Notes: generated by a model from the letters alone, not told the origin. Numbered from the stretch's first letter, positions 35,072 through 44,064 are shown. The stretch is 64,000 nt of DNA from Bacillus pumilus (GCF_900186955.1 NZ_LT906438.1:1240001-1304000); one strand, 5' to 3'. Program-made: numbers and translations.

Positions 35072-35245
35072 ACGATCCACCTCTTGGTTTCATTATTTGG
35101 GCCGATACAACGGATGATCTATAAATGCAGCATCCTAAAGTTGAACGTTCATCACATCAATCTGAGTTCATTATACCAGCGATATGATCGTTCCTTTAAC
35201 GTCTGAGCGTGTCTAACTTGGTCCTTCTTCCATATTTTTTCTGTT

Positions 35246-35380
35246 TTAGTTCATATACTTTAGTTGTTTCTGTTTCATTTCTTCATAAAATGTTTCAACT
35301 TCTTGTTCGTAAAGAACGGTCTCCATGTCCTTGTATTTACGCTTGATCGTCAATGTAATAAAAAATAAATGGATTGTCAT
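35246..35380 (-). CDS. YrzI-family small protein
   Basis: 44 residues, starting MTIHLFFITLTIKRKYKDME and ending in a charged helix (YEQEVETFYEEMKQKQLKYMN). A hydrophobic start containing the pattern FFxTxTIKRK is the mark of the short YrzI family of Bacillus (TIGR02413), whose function is unknown. A possible AAGGGAA lies upstream on the minus strand, at long spacing. It lies alone between ada and the guanidine riboswitch. Confidence 0.6.
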   Translation of the reverse strand: MTIHLFFITLTIKRKYKDMETVLYEQEVETFYEEMKQKQLKYMN

Positions 35381-35603
35381 ATACGTTCATTTCCCTTCGG
35401 TTAGCAGCACGCAAATATCCCGCAGATCTTCTTTATCAGTTGATCTGTTTCTAACACTTAGTATACGCCGGTCCGAAACCATTTCTTTCGAAAAATGAAC
35501 AAGTATATTTGAAGAGGGAGAGCAAACTGGTAGACCGGCATATCGGGGTGTGATAAGATTTTTAATACAGAATCTGCTCTAAGTCAGGTCTGTTTATCAT
35601 GAA
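35381..35603. other. Intergenic region with no gene seen
   Basis: Between the YrzI-like gene and the guanidine riboswitch. It should hold the promoter of the gdnCD transcript; TAAGAT near 35553 after TGTGA may be an extended -10 box, but no clear -35 was found. Confidence 0.4.
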
Positions 35604-35712
35604 TTGGTTTTCTAGGGTTCCGTGCGCTGGCGCAGTCTGGACCGAGAGAAAACACATAGGGTCTTAGAAGAGGCCATATGGACACGGAGGGATAAAAGCC
35701 CGGGAGATTTGA
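35604..35712 (+). ncRNA. Guanidine-I (ykkC) riboswitch
   Basis: Conserved core elements in order: TCTAGGGTTCCG, CTGGACCGAGAG, ACACGGAGGGATAAAAGCCC and GGGAGA. These are the diagnostic ykkC motif segments. It stands directly before gdnCD, the classic arrangement, and overlaps an intrinsic terminator, so guanidine should prevent termination. Confidence 0.92.
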
Positions 35713-35742
35713 TCAAACGATCGATTTCCAGGCTTTTTTTGT
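35696..35742 (+). terminator. Terminator of the guanidine riboswitch
   Basis: AAGCC...GGAGAT...GATC pairs with GATCGATTTCC...GGCTT, followed by TTTTTTT. The left arm shares bases with the aptamer core, giving the switch. Confidence 0.85.
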
Positions 35743-35774
35743 TGGTTGGAATCGTTCAGAAAGGAGAAGATCAG

Positions 35775-36104
35775 ATGAAATGGGGAAATGTCTTTATTGC
35801 GGCCATCTTTGAAGTCGGCTGGGTGATGGGGCTGAAATATGCCCACTCGCTCATAGAATGGGGCGCAACCATCGTTTGTATTATCGTGAGCTTTTATTTA
35901 CTCCTGAAAGCAACAAGTGTACTCCCAGTTGGCACACTTTATGCCGTTTTTACCGGGCTTGGGACAGCAGGAACCGTCGTCATAGGCATGGTGCTTGGTG
36001 AGCCGGTTCAGCTTGTCAAACTGCTTTTGATTGTCATGCTTTTGTGCGGTGTATTAGGACTGAAGCTGACAACAGGTGAAAAGAAGGGAGAGGCTGAATC
36101 ATGA
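35775..36104 (+). CDS. gdnC: Guanidinium exporter subunit, SMR family
   Basis: 109 residues, four membrane helices, with the SMR glutamate in [14 protein letters not shown] (Glu13). Formerly YkkC. It forms a heterodimeric exporter with the next product. ATG at 35775 follows AAGGAGAAG. The guanidine riboswitch in front supports guanidinium as substrate. Confidence 0.92.
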   Translation: MKWGNVFIAAIFEVGWVMGLKYAHSLIEWGATIVCIIVSFYLLLKATSVLPVGTLYAVFTGLGTAGTVVIGMVLGEPVQLVKLLLIVMLLCGVLGLKLTTGEKKGEAES

Positions 36105-36415
36105 GCTGGCTTTTACTTATTGGAGCAGGCATCTTAGAAATGTTTTGTGTGACCATGATGAACCAATTCCAAAAAGACAAGCATGTCAAATGGATTTTAT
36201 TCATTGCGGCTGGCTTTTCGATGTCCTTTCTGATGCTGTCTCTTGCGATGAACACGATTCCGATGGGAACGGCGTATGCCATTTGGACTGGAATCGGAGC
36301 TGCTGGAGGCGCCATCGTCGGTATGCTGTTTTACGGAGAATCGAAAGACGCAAAACGTATTTTCTTCATCGCACTGATTTTATCTGCGGCAGTAGGATTG
36401 AAAATCATTGAATAA
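36101..36415 (+). CDS. gdnD: Guanidinium exporter subunit, SMR family
   Basis: 104 residues, four membrane helices, conserved Glu13 in [14 protein letters not shown] and the [20 protein letters not shown] helix. Formerly YkkD. ATGA overlap with gdnC implies coupled translation of the two halves of the pump. Confidence 0.92.
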   Translation: MSWLLLIGAGILEMFCVTMMNQFQKDKHVKWILFIAAGFSMSFLMLSLAMNTIPMGTAYAIWTGIGAAGGAIVGMLFYGESKDAKRIFFIALILSAAVGLKIIE

Positions 36416-36416
36416 G

Positions 36417-36446
36417 AAAAGGCTGGCAGATAGATGCCAGCCTTTT
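36417..36446. terminator. Terminator between gdnD and the small membrane gene
   Basis: AAGGCTGGCA pairs perfectly with TGCCAGCCTT around a six-base loop. T runs are present on the plus side and A-rich bases on the other, so it may work both ways. Confidence 0.8.
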
Positions 36447-36447
36447 G

Positions 36448-36633
36448 TTACATCGAATGATGATTGGAATCGTTTTCATTTTTGCGGTAAAGCTGGCTAA
36501 CAAGCAGAAAACACACACCAAATGTGAGAAAAGGAATGAGTCTTTCACCGGCTATAAAAAGAGAAATACCTGTGATCAGACAAATGATGCCGAGCCAAAA
36601 GCTCACTTTTCCAAACAAAGTCATACTTTTCAT
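36448..36633 (-). CDS. Small two-helix membrane protein, unknown function
   Basis: 61 residues with two hydrophobic segments (about 8-26 and 31-47: VSFWLGIICLITGISLFIAG, FLTFGVCFLLVSQLY). It is followed by a polar tail. The start is the ATG at 36633, eight bases after AAAGGAG; longer frames begin inside the Shine-Dalgarno or upstream of it. No family was recognised. Confidence 0.65.
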   Translation of the reverse strand: MKSMTLFGKVSFWLGIICLITGISLFIAGERLIPFLTFGVCFLLVSQLYRKNENDSNHHSM

Positions 36634-36795
36634 CTCCATCACTCCTTTTATGATAAAAGGTCTATTCACATTATATCACGATAGGTGCAGAATTGAATGA
36701 ATATTCAATGAAAAATAGGGCTCTACATTGCTTTTTCTCTTTCCAGTCCAGTATAATATTTCATTAGAATGAAAACGTAAATGAGGTCATGATAC

Positions 36796-37698
36796 ATGAG
36801 AACTTTGATAACAGAGAAACTTGAATTACACAGACAAAAGCATGAGCAAAAAGGAAGATTACTTGTCAGCTGCCCGGATCAGCCTGGAATTGTATCAGCT
36901 GTCTCTTCCTTTTTATTTGAGCACGGAGCAAATATCATTGAATCCAGCCAATACACAACAGATCATGAAAGCGGCCGGTTCTTTTTAAGAATTGAATTTG
37001 ATTGGAAAGACATCTCGGCAAATATGGATCAGCTGAAGCAGCAGTTTGAACCAATTGCAGCATCTTTTCAAATGACGTGGAGCATGTCGCGTGCAAGTGA
37101 GCTGAAAAAGCTGGCAATCTTTGTGTCAAAAGAGCTTCATTGTTTACATGAGCTGCTATGGGAATGGCAAAGCGGCAATTTGATGGCTGAAATTGCGGTC
37201 GTGATCAGCAATCATGAAACGGCAAAAGATACAGTAGAAGCGCTTGGAATTCCGTTCCATTTTGTGAAGGCGAACAAAGACATTCGCAAAGAAGCGGAAA
37301 AACAGCAGCTCACATTATTAGAAGAGTATGATATTGATGCCATTGTGCTTGCTAGATACATGCAAATTTTAACGCCTGGATTTATAGAACAACACCCGAA
37401 CAAAATCATTAATATTCATCATTCCTTCCTGCCAGCGTTTATCGGTGCGAATCCATATAAGCGGGCATATGAGCGAGGAGTCAAATTAATTGGCGCAACC
37501 TCTCATTATGTGACCAATGATTTAGACGAAGGACCGATCATTGAACAGGATATTGAGCGTGTAGATCACCGGGATGATGCGGAAGCTTTAAAAAATATTG
37601 GCCGAACAATTGAGCGGAGTGTGCTTGCACGTGCCGTCAAATGGCATCTAGAAGATCGAATTATTGTGCATGAGAATAAAACGATTGTATTTAATTGA
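36796..37698 (+). CDS. purU: Formyltetrahydrofolate deformylase
   Basis: 300 residues. N-terminal ACT domain (GRLLVSCPDQPGIVSAVSSF, residues 20-90) followed by the formyltransferase fold with IINIHHSFLPAFIGANPY and DLDEGPIIEQD. It hydrolyses 10-formyl-THF to formate and THF. Formerly ykkE in B. subtilis, beside ykkCD as here. The ribosome binding site (GAGGTCATG) is weak. Confidence 0.92.
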   Translation: MRTLITEKLELHRQKHEQKGRLLVSCPDQPGIVSAVSSFLFEHGANIIESSQYTTDHESGRFFLRIEFDWKDISANMDQLKQQFEPIAASFQMTWSMSRASELKKLAIFVSKELHCLHELLWEWQSGNLMAEIAVVISNHETAKDTVEALGIPFHFVKANKDIRKEAEKQQLTLLEEYDIDAIVLARYMQILTPGFIEQHPNKIINIHHSFLPAFIGANPYKRAYERGVKLIGATSHYVTNDLDEGPIIEQDIERVDHRDDAEALKNIGRTIERSVLARAVKWHLEDRIIVHENKTIVFN

Positions 37699-37702
37699 CC
37701 GC

Positions 37703-37731
37703 TTGACTTTTCCTTAGCAATTGGTGATAAT
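37703..37731 (+). promoter_or_regulatory. Sigma-A promoter of the proBA leader
   Basis: TTGACT (37703-37708), 17 bases, GATAAT (37726-37731), about 15 bases after the purU stop. Confidence 0.75.
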
Positions 37732-37743
37732 ATAAAAAAATTA

Positions 37744-37987
37744 ACGAGCGTTGAAAAGGAATAGTAAGCAGGAACTGATGCGTAAAGAGAGCAAATGACA
37801 TGCTGAAACATTTGCCGCAGACAGCTGCTGAACCTGCCCTTTGAGCCTTAGAGGAAAAATCTAAGCGCGTGCCTGGCGTTACAGGAGTTGAGTGGAATAA
37901 GCTAGATGTATGCTTATTCAATGAAGGTGGTACCACGGAAAATCCCTTTTCGTCCTTTACATAAGGAGAAAAAGGGATTTTTTTGTG
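37744..37987 (+). ncRNA. T-box leader, tRNA-Pro specific
   Basis: The T-box sequence AAGGTGGTACCACGG lies at 37924-37938, with the TGGT bulge that pairs with the tRNA 3' end. In the specifier loop AACCTGCC the codon CCT (37833-37835) is proline. A terminator hairpin, AAATCCCTTTT/AAAAGGGATTT with a T run, ends it at 37987. Uncharged tRNA-Pro should allow read-through into proBA. Confidence 0.92.
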
Positions 37988-38015
37988 CCTAAAGGTATAG
38001 CGGAGGGAATCAATA

Positions 38016-39113
38016 ATGAAAAAGCAAAGGATCGTCATCAAAATTGGCAGCAGTTCATTAACAGAGCAAAAAGGAGCCATTGATGAACAAAAAATGCAGG
38101 ATCATGTGAAAGCGATAGCAAAGCTGAAAGAGGCTGGGCATGAAATTATTTTAATTTCATCAGGAGCCGTGGCAGCAGGGTTTGGCAGCTTAGGGTATCC
38201 ATCAAGACCTGTGACCTTAAAGGGAAAACAGGCAGCAGCAGCCGTTGGTCAGGGCTTATTAATGCAGAAATATACAGAACTATTTTCACAGTTTCACATG
38301 ACACCTGCACAAATGCTTTTAACCCGTAATGACTTTTCAGATCGAACAAGATATCGAAATGCTTACGCAACGATGATGGAGCTGCTAGAAAGAAAAATTT
38401 TACCGATCATTAATGAAAATGATTCTGTCTCCATTGAGGAGCTTACCTTTGGTGATAATGACATGCTGTCAGCTCTTGTCAGTGGATTAATTCATGCAGA
38501 CCAATTGATCATCTTAACAGACATTAACGGTATTTATAATGCAAATCCAAATGAGCATCCTGAGGCGAAGCGTTTTGATGTACTAACACACATTTCAGAA
38601 GAATTGTTTTCATATGCGAAGAGCACAGGCTCAAAAGTGGGAACAGGCGGGATGAAATCAAAGCTGTCTGCTGCACAAACGGCACTTTCACTAGGCGTGA
38701 AAGTCTTCATTGGTACAGGTACTGGTGAGGATAAGCTGCTTCATATTCTAGCGGGTCAAGGAGACGGAACGTATATCGGAGAACAGGACTTATCAGCTGT
38801 TAACAACCGCCGTCAATGGATTCAATTCCATTCACCCGTTTCTGGGAAAATTATGATAGATGCAGGAGCGGAAGCGGCGATTTTGCATCATGGCAGAAGT
38901 CTTCTTCCAGCTGGCGTCATTGATGTCGCTGGTGACTTTTCTAAAGGAGAGGTCGTTGAAGTCGTCGGTCCGAATGGGCTAGTAGGTAAAGGACAAACCT
39001 TGTACGCATCCGATGAGCTTCTCAGTATTAAAGGAATGCGAAGTGATGAGCTTTCAAATGAGAAGCCTGAAGTCATACACAGAGATCACTGGGTACAGCA
39101 TGTACAAAACTGA
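38016..39113 (+). CDS. proB: Glutamate 5-kinase
   Basis: 365 residues. Amino acid kinase domain ([45 protein letters not shown]) and a C-terminal PUA domain (about 275-360). First step of proline synthesis. ATG at 38016 follows GGAGGGAA. The proline T-box upstream places it in the anabolic, proline-controlled route. Confidence 0.95.
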   Translation: MKKQRIVIKIGSSSLTEQKGAIDEQKMQDHVKAIAKLKEAGHEIILISSGAVAAGFGSLGYPSRPVTLKGKQAAAAVGQGLLMQKYTELFSQFHMTPAQMLLTRNDFSDRTRYRNAYATMMELLERKILPIINENDSVSIEELTFGDNDMLSALVSGLIHADQLIILTDINGIYNANPNEHPEAKRFDVLTHISEELFSYAKSTGSKVGTGGMKSKLSAAQTALSLGVKVFIGTGTGEDKLLHILAGQGDGTYIGEQDLSAVNNRRQWIQFHSPVSGKIMIDAGAEAAILHHGRSLLPAGVIDVAGDFSKGEVVEVVGPNGLVGKGQTLYASDELLSIKGMRSDELSNEKPEVIHRDHWVQHVQN

Positions 39114-39125
39114 GGAGGGAATACG

Positions 39126-40373
39126 ATGAATGAAGTTCTTGAAAAAGCAAAAAAAGCAAGTGTAGCCAAAGATCAGCTGCTCCTAAAAACGACGGAGCAA
39201 AAAAATGCAGCTTTACATGCCATCGCAACGGCACTTAAAGCATCTTCCGCTTATTTACTCGATGAGAATAAAAAGGATGTGCAGGCTGCAGAGGAAAAGC
39301 AGTTCACGCCTTCTGTTATTGACCGGATTAGACTCACGGAAGAGAGAATTGAAGCCATCGCAGACGCGACCCTTCAACTCATTCACCTAAAAGACCCAAT
39401 TGGTGAAACATTAGAAACCATTCAAAAAGAAAACGGTCTGTACATCGAAAAGGTGCGTGTGCCTCTTGGAACGGTTGGAATGATTTATGAAGCAAGACCA
39501 AACGTGACTGTAGATGCTGCCACCCTTTGTTTGAAAACTGGGAATGCTGTTATTCTTCGCGGGAGCTCCTCTGCCATCCATAGTAATAAAGCGATTGTGA
39601 AGGTGATCCATGAAGCGCTTCACACAACGGATATTCCAGTAGACAGTGTGCAATTGATTGAAGATACAGGCCGTGAAACGGCGAAAACGCTGTTCACTTT
39701 AAATGAATTTCTGGATGTCCTTATTCCGCGCGGCGGGAAAAATTTAATTGATCTTGTTGTGAGAGAGTCTACCGTGCCAGTGCTTGAGACAGGTGCAGGG
39801 AACTGTCATATCTACATTGATGAAACAGCGAAAAACGAAATGGCTGAGCAGATTGTGCTGAATGCTAAAACCCAAAGGCCGTCTGTTTGCAACGCGATCG
39901 AGAGCATTGTTATTCATGAAACATGGGCAAAAACATATGGCGCTTCGTTATTTGAAGCCCTTCATGCAAATGGGGTAGAGATACGGGGCGATGAAGCTGT
40001 ATGTGCTCTTGCGCCAAGTGCTTCATTAGCGACCACAGAGGACTATGAAACAGAGTTTTTAGCGCCGATTGTCAGTATTAAAATCGTAGCCAATATAGAA
40101 GAAGCGATTCAGCATATACAAACGTATAGCTCCAAGCACTCTGAAGCGGTCATTACGGAAAATGATCAAAATGCGTCACTTTTCTTAACAGCTGTCGACG
40201 CTGCCGCTGTCTATCATAATGCCTCTACTCGGTTCACAGATGGCTTTGAATTTGGCTACGGAGCAGAAATAGGGATTAGTACACAAAAACTGCATGCAAG
40301 AGGACCTATGGGTCTGCCTGCCTTAACCTCTGAAAAGTTTGTCATTCGCGGTCAAGGACAAATAAGAGAATAA
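39126..40373 (+). CDS. proA: Glutamate-5-semialdehyde dehydrogenase
   Basis: 415 residues. Family motifs [20 protein letters not shown], the region [13 protein letters not shown], and the nucleophile Cys in [14 protein letters not shown]. Reduces gamma-glutamyl phosphate. It lies 12 bases after proB. proBA is therefore one T-box-controlled operon; the reductase is proG at 19431. Confidence 0.95.
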   Translation: MNEVLEKAKKASVAKDQLLLKTTEQKNAALHAIATALKASSAYLLDENKKDVQAAEEKQFTPSVIDRIRLTEERIEAIADATLQLIHLKDPIGETLETIQKENGLYIEKVRVPLGTVGMIYEARPNVTVDAATLCLKTGNAVILRGSSSAIHSNKAIVKVIHEALHTTDIPVDSVQLIEDTGRETAKTLFTLNEFLDVLIPRGGKNLIDLVVRESTVPVLETGAGNCHIYIDETAKNEMAEQIVLNAKTQRPSVCNAIESIVIHETWAKTYGASLFEALHANGVEIRGDEAVCALAPSASLATTEDYETEFLAPIVSIKIVANIEEAIQHIQTYSSKHSEAVITENDQNASLFLTAVDAAAVYHNASTRFTDGFEFGYGAEIGISTQKLHARGPMGLPALTSEKFVIRGQGQIRE

Positions 40374-40381
40374 CGAATTCA

Positions 40382-40416
40382 AAAGAGAGTCTTGTGACAA
40401 AAGGGCTCTCTTTTTC
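40382..40416 (+). terminator. proBA terminator
   Basis: AAAGAGAG pairs with CTCTCTTT around a sixteen-base loop, followed by TTCC. Confidence 0.65.
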
Positions 40417-40498
40417 CTTTCATTTTTGTATTTCTTCGGTCAAGTATGATAAAATATGGTAATGTTTTATATTTTGAGAAGATTGGAGAAGGCAACGT

Positions 40499-41635
40499 AT
40501 GGCGAAAATCATTCCCTCTTCGGATATTGGAGTGAAAATCAACAAGTGGTATGAATTAATCCGCAGATTTGATTCAGAACAAGCAGAACAACTAAAGCAG
40601 GAAATTCGCACCTCTCTTGATTCAATGGAAGAAGATCAGAATTTGCTTCTCTATTTTTCTTTAATGGAATTCAGACATGAGGTCATGCTCGATTATTTAA
40701 AGCCATTAAAGGAAGGAAAGCTTCGCGCCAACTTTTCCGAGCTTTCGAAAGAAATAGATGAGCATCAAACACATGTCACAGGCATGCTTGAATACTACTA
40801 TCATTTTTTCAGAGGCATGTATGAATTTGGCCGTAGGCAGTATATTGCTGCCATCTCGTCTTATCAAAAGGCAGAGCACAAGCTTTCTTTTGTGTCAGAT
40901 GATATTGAACGTGCGGAATTTCATTTTAAAATGTCAGAAATATATTATCACATGAAACAAACACATATCTCGATGCATCATGCCAAACTGGCGCGAGATG
41001 TCTATATTCAACATGAGCTATATGCGCTTCGCACGATCCAATGCGAATTTATTGTGGCAGGTAATTATGATGATATGAGAAGACATGAAAAGGCATTACC
41101 ACATCTCGAGAGAGCGCTTGCGAGATCAAGAGACTTTCAAAATGTGCGTTTTATTGCTTCCTCTTTGTTTAATATGGGCAACAGTTATTACCGAATGGGC
41201 GATCTTGACCGCGCACTCGAACTAATGAAAGAATCCATCTCGTTATTTGACCAAAATCAATCCGATCATCTTCGTCGATCCATAGACCCTCTTTATACAG
41301 CCGCTCAGATATTATACAAACAAGGCAAACACGAAGAAGCCTTACACTACAGAGAAGAATGTATGAAGCGAGCAGAAGCACTTCAAGATGACATTCATAT
41401 TCAAAAGACGATATTTTTAGAAGCATTGTATTTAAAGCAAGATGCGGAGCATATTAAACGAATTTTTCATTTTTTAGAGTCTGCCTATGCATATCCAGAT
41501 ATAGAGGAGCTGGCATTAGACACCGCAAAGTATTATAATGAAATGGAAGATTATGAAAAATCTTCCATGTTCTACGGAGAAGCGGAACATGCTCGAATCT
41601 ATATTCAGAGAGGGGATTGTTTATATGAATTTTAA
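40499..41635 (+). CDS. Rap-family aspartate phosphatase / response-regulator inhibitor
   Basis: 378 residues. N-terminal three-helix bundle (about 1-75; VGVKINKWYELIRRFD-like start) followed by six or more TPR repeats, for example RAEFHFKMSEIYYHMKQTHI and ASSLFNMGNSYYRMGDLDRA. Such proteins dephosphorylate Spo0F or block ComA-type regulators and are inhibited by their Phr pentapeptide. It overlaps the phr gene by 11 bases. In B. subtilis proA and ohrA are neighbours, so this cassette looks like an insertion. Confidence 0.92.
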   Translation: MAKIIPSSDIGVKINKWYELIRRFDSEQAEQLKQEIRTSLDSMEEDQNLLLYFSLMEFRHEVMLDYLKPLKEGKLRANFSELSKEIDEHQTHVTGMLEYYYHFFRGMYEFGRRQYIAAISSYQKAEHKLSFVSDDIERAEFHFKMSEIYYHMKQTHISMHHAKLARDVYIQHELYALRTIQCEFIVAGNYDDMRRHEKALPHLERALARSRDFQNVRFIASSLFNMGNSYYRMGDLDRALELMKESISLFDQNQSDHLRRSIDPLYTAAQILYKQGKHEEALHYREECMKRAEALQDDIHIQKTIFLEALYLKQDAEHIKRIFHFLESAYAYPDIEELALDTAKYYNEMEDYEKSSMFYGEAEHARIYIQRGDCLYEF

Positions 41636-41759
41636 AAAATGGGCAGTCGTCTGTACAAGCATCACCATCCTGGCGTTATGGCTGGCAGCAGCAAATGCCG
41701 ACCCGGATAACAGAAATCATACGCTACAACAACCAAATGCGCAGCATGACATCATCTAA
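41625..41759 (+). CDS. Phr signalling pre-peptide
   Basis: 44 residues: a basic start (MNFKKW), a hydrophobic export segment (AVVCTSITILALWLAAANA) and a polar tail ADPDNRNHTLQQPNAQHDII. The segment NRNHT fits the xRNxT pattern of Phr pentapeptides (SRNVT of PhrE, DRNTT, ARNQT, from memory). As in PhrE it is internal and followed by Leu, so it is the likely mature signal. AGAGGGGAT lies upstream. It should inhibit the Rap protein encoded just before it. Confidence 0.85.
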   Translation: MNFKKWAVVCTSITILALWLAAANADPDNRNHTLQQPNAQHDII

Positions 41760-41784
41760 AAGCCCTTATTAAGGGCTTTTTTTA
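41757..41784 (+). terminator. rap-phr terminator
   Basis: AAAGCCCTT pairs with AAGGGCTTT around a four-base loop, then a T run; it overlaps the phr stop. Confidence 0.85.
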
Positions 41785-41838
41785 CTGTGTACATAAAATA
41801 GAGGAGAAAGGAAATCTTAAAAAAAGAGTGTGTATTCG

Positions 41839-41876
41839 TTGACTCTTGAATTTTAATTGTGTACAATTCAATTGTA
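41839..41876 (+). promoter_or_regulatory. ohrA promoter with OhrR operator
   Basis: TTGACT (41839-41844), 17 bases, TACAAT (41862-41867). The palindrome TACAATTCAATTGTA (41862-41876) starts at the -10 box and matches the OhrR box of B. subtilis. AATTGTGTACAATT just upstream adds another half-site. Confidence 0.85.
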
Positions 41877-41910
41877 GAAAATATTATTGGAGAGAAAGAG
41901 GGTTATATAC

Positions 41911-42339
41911 ATGTCAGAAGTTTTATTTACTGCAACGGTATCAGCTGTAGGAGGAAGAGAAGGAAAGGTTATTTCAACTGATGGTGTGCTTGAGCATGAT
42001 GTAGCAATGCCTGGAACACCAAGAGCGAAAAAAATTGAAAAAGCAACAAATCCAGAGCAATTATTTGCAGCAGGCTACTCTGCATGTTTTGATTCAGCCC
42101 TTCAAATGGTCGCAAGACAAGAGCGTATCCGTTTTGAAAGTGAAGTAACAGCACATGTGAGCTTAGTAAAAGACAGTTCAGATGGCGGCTTCAAACTAGG
42201 CGTTAAGCTAGAAGTAAAAGGAACTGGAATTGAGCAATCAGCATTAGATGAGCTTGTTCATAAAGCACACGGCGTATGCCCATATTCAAAAGCGACTCAA
42301 GGAAATATTGAAGTAGAATTAGTAGCTGTCGCACAATAA
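41911..42339 (+). CDS. ohrA: Organic hydroperoxide resistance protein
   Basis: 142 residues. Ohr thiol peroxidase with the two redox cysteines in YSACFDSAL and GVCPYSKAT. It reduces organic hydroperoxides using lipoylated partners. The OhrR operator sits on its promoter, and the repressor gene is convergent downstream. ATG 41911; the longer frame from 41887 lacks support. Confidence 0.93.
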   Translation: MSEVLFTATVSAVGGREGKVISTDGVLEHDVAMPGTPRAKKIEKATNPEQLFAAGYSACFDSALQMVARQERIRFESEVTAHVSLVKDSSDGGFKLGVKLEVKGTGIEQSALDELVHKAHGVCPYSKATQGNIEVELVAVAQ

Positions 42340-42348
42340 TTGATATCA

Positions 42349-42384
42349 TAAAAGGCTGAGGGAATGTTCCCTCAGCCTTTTGAT
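42349..42384. terminator. Bidirectional terminator between ohrA and ohrR
   Basis: AAAAGGCTGAGGGA pairs perfectly with TCCCTCAGCCTTTT around a four-base loop. Confidence 0.9.
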
Positions 42385-42818
42385 TGTGTTAATTTTTGCA
42401 AAAGCTCATGCAAAGAGGCGCGCAGCGTTTTTAACTCTTCTTCCGATCTGCCTGTCCCAGACAGCATCTGAAATGGAATTGCAGTAGCCTTCTCTTTTAG
42501 TTGCTCGCCATATTCCGTTAAACGAATTTGCACAGAACGTTCATCCTCTTTCGAGCGCTCGCGGATGATGAGTCCGTTTTGCTCCATCCGTTTCAGCATA
42601 GGTGTGAGTGTACCGGAGTCTAAATATAAAAGCTCTCCCATCGTTTTCACATTTAATGTCCCATGCTCCCACAATAAAAGCAGTGCCAAATATTGCGGAT
42701 ACGTAATGTCTAACTCTTCTAATAACGGTTTATACTGCTTCGTCATCTCTCTTGAACTTGCATATAACAAGAAACAAAGCTGATTTTCCAGCTTCATATG
42801 CTCGAATTCATTTGTCAT
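42372..42818 (-). CDS. ohrR: Organic-peroxide sensing repressor OhrR (MarR family)
   Basis: 148 residues. Cys15 (KLENQLCFLLYASSREM) is the single reactive cysteine at the same position as in B. subtilis OhrR. The winged-helix core contains LTPMLKRMEQNGLI and RSKEDERSVQIRLTEYG. It represses ohrA until oxidised. ATG 42818 follows GGTGA; the GTG four codons earlier is part of that site. The last codons are inside the shared terminator. Confidence 0.93.
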   Translation of the reverse strand: MTNEFEHMKLENQLCFLLYASSREMTKQYKPLLEELDITYPQYLALLLLWEHGTLNVKTMGELLYLDSGTLTPMLKRMEQNGLIIRERSKEDERSVQIRLTEYGEQLKEKATAIPFQMLSGTGRSEEELKTLRASLHELLQKLTQSKG

Positions 42819-42980
42819 GTCAGTCACCAACTATTTTTTGTCATACTTATCATTGTATAAGATTTTCTTCTTTTTTAAAATAAATACAGCCCAAAAACGA
42901 AAAAATTCTTTAATGTGCGATAAATGTTTGAGAAATGGATAGAACGTGAAAGGAATAAATAGATAAAGGAGGAGATGAAG

Positions 42981-43397
42981 ATGAAACCATTATTCACAGC
43001 AAAAGTAAAGGCACAACATGGAAGAGCTGGACATGTTCGTTCAGAAGATGGTGTGCTCGATCATAACATTGTCATGCCTAATGCAAAGAAAGACGGAGAA
43101 ACTGGTACGAATCCAGAGCAATTATTTGCAGCGGGCTATGCAGCTTGTTTCGGAGGGGCACTTGAACAAGTAGCGAAAAAGCAAGGGGTCAACATTGAAT
43201 CAGAAGTCGAGGGACATGTCAGTCTTTTAAAAGATGAAAGTGATGGCGGATTTAAGCTTGGTGTCAAGCTGATTGTATCTGCAAAAGGCCTTGACCATGA
43301 CAAGGTGAAAGAGCTTGTTGAGGCTGCGCATGAATTCTGTCCATATTCAAAAGCAACAAGAGGAAACATCGAAGTAGAGCTTGAAGTGGCTGAATAA
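42981..43397 (+). CDS. ohrB: Organic hydroperoxide resistance protein, second copy
   Basis: 138 residues, an OhrA paralog with cysteines in YAACFGGAL and EFCPYSKAT. In B. subtilis ohrB belongs to the sigma-B general stress regulon; no clear sigma-B box was seen here. The start is ATG 42981, seven bases after AAAGGAGG; the in-frame ATG at 42975 is too close. The order ohrA-ohrR-ohrB is the same as in B. subtilis. Confidence 0.92.
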   Translation: MKPLFTAKVKAQHGRAGHVRSEDGVLDHNIVMPNAKKDGETGTNPEQLFAAGYAACFGGALEQVAKKQGVNIESEVEGHVSLLKDESDGGFKLGVKLIVSAKGLDHDKVKELVEAAHEFCPYSKATRGNIEVELEVAE

Positions 43398-43402
43398 AAA
43401 AG

Positions 43403-43420
43403 GTTCTCTATTACGCTGAA
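43403..43420. repeat. Solo right end of the dispersed element
   Basis: GGTTCTCTATTACGCTGA matches the right terminal repeat of copies A-C (GGTTTTCTATCACGCTGA) at 16 of 18 positions and, as there, is followed by AAAAGAA and a terminator hairpin. It is probably a remnant of the same family. Confidence 0.6.
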
Positions 43421-43427
43421 AAAAAGA

Positions 43428-43460
43428 AACACCTGCTGATGAGCAGGTGTCTTTTTTAAT
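43428..43460. terminator. Bidirectional terminator between ohrB and guaD
   Basis: AACACCTGCT pairs with AGCAGGTGTC around a short loop, followed by TTTTTT. Confidence 0.85.
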
Positions 43461-43926
43461 ATTCTTTCTTTTGTTCGTAGGTTTCCCATGCTTCAAATGG
43501 TGCAAGGGTTTTTTGAAGTGTCAGCTGATAAAATGGAATATTTCTTGATTCGTAATCTTTATTGATTTCTTCATAAATAAACGAGTCATCAAAACCAGAA
43601 ACTGCTGCATCCTGATGTCCAGCAGCAAAATAGACCGCTTTTGGTCTAGCCCAGTAAATAGCACCAAGGCACATCGGACAAGGCTCACAGCTTGTATATA
43701 AAATACAATCTTCTAATTGGTATGTATTCAGCGTCTGGCACGCCTTTCGAATGGCTGTGACTTCAGCATGTGCGGTTGGATCATTTGTTGTTGTCACATT
43801 GTTGCTTCCCTCGGCAATAATCTGTCCATCCTTGACAATGACTGCTCCAAAAGGGCCGCCAGTACCACTATTGACTCCTTCTACTGCAAGATCAATTGCG
43901 CGTTGTAAAAAATCTTCGTGATTCAT
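43456..43926 (-). CDS. guaD: Guanine deaminase
   Basis: 156 residues, the same length as B. subtilis GuaD. Cytidine-deaminase fold with the zinc and proton-shuttle residues in PTAHAEVTAIR and SCEPCPMCLGAIYWA. It converts guanine to xanthine in purine catabolism. ATG 43926 follows AGGGAGGAAG on the minus strand. Confidence 0.93.
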   Translation of the reverse strand: MNHEDFLQRAIDLAVEGVNSGTGGPFGAVIVKDGQIIAEGSNNVTTTNDPTAHAEVTAIRKACQTLNTYQLEDCILYTSCEPCPMCLGAIYWARPKAVYFAAGHQDAAVSGFDDSFIYEEINKDYESRNIPFYQLTLQKTLAPFEAWETYEQKKEY

Positions 43927-44023
43927 TGTCTTCCTCCCTTTGTTCGACTGACTTCTCTAGTATAAACGAATCATGCTAGAAAAGGAAACCTCCTAGTAGA
44001 TGGTCAAGCAGGACAATTTACGC

Positions 44024-44056
44024 ATAAAAATCCCCCGCCATGATAGCAGGGGAGAG
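44024..44056 (-). terminator. metE terminator
   Basis: On the minus strand CCCCTGC pairs with GCGGGGG around a short loop, followed by ATTTTTAT. Confidence 0.7.
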
Positions 44057-44064
44057 GGTATCAA

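Noticed and set aside
36445..36684. Plus-strand ORF opposite the small membrane protein
   Set aside because: Shadow frame of the minus-strand gene, which has the ribosome binding site and membrane helices.
41565..41605. Sigma-H-like promoter for phr inside rap
   Set aside because: CGGAGAA and CTCGAAT are present, but both boxes have mismatches; too weak to list although phr genes often have one.
42900..42980. Sigma-B promoter for ohrB
   Set aside because: GTTTGA was seen but no GGGTAT-like box at 12-15 bases follows; not called.
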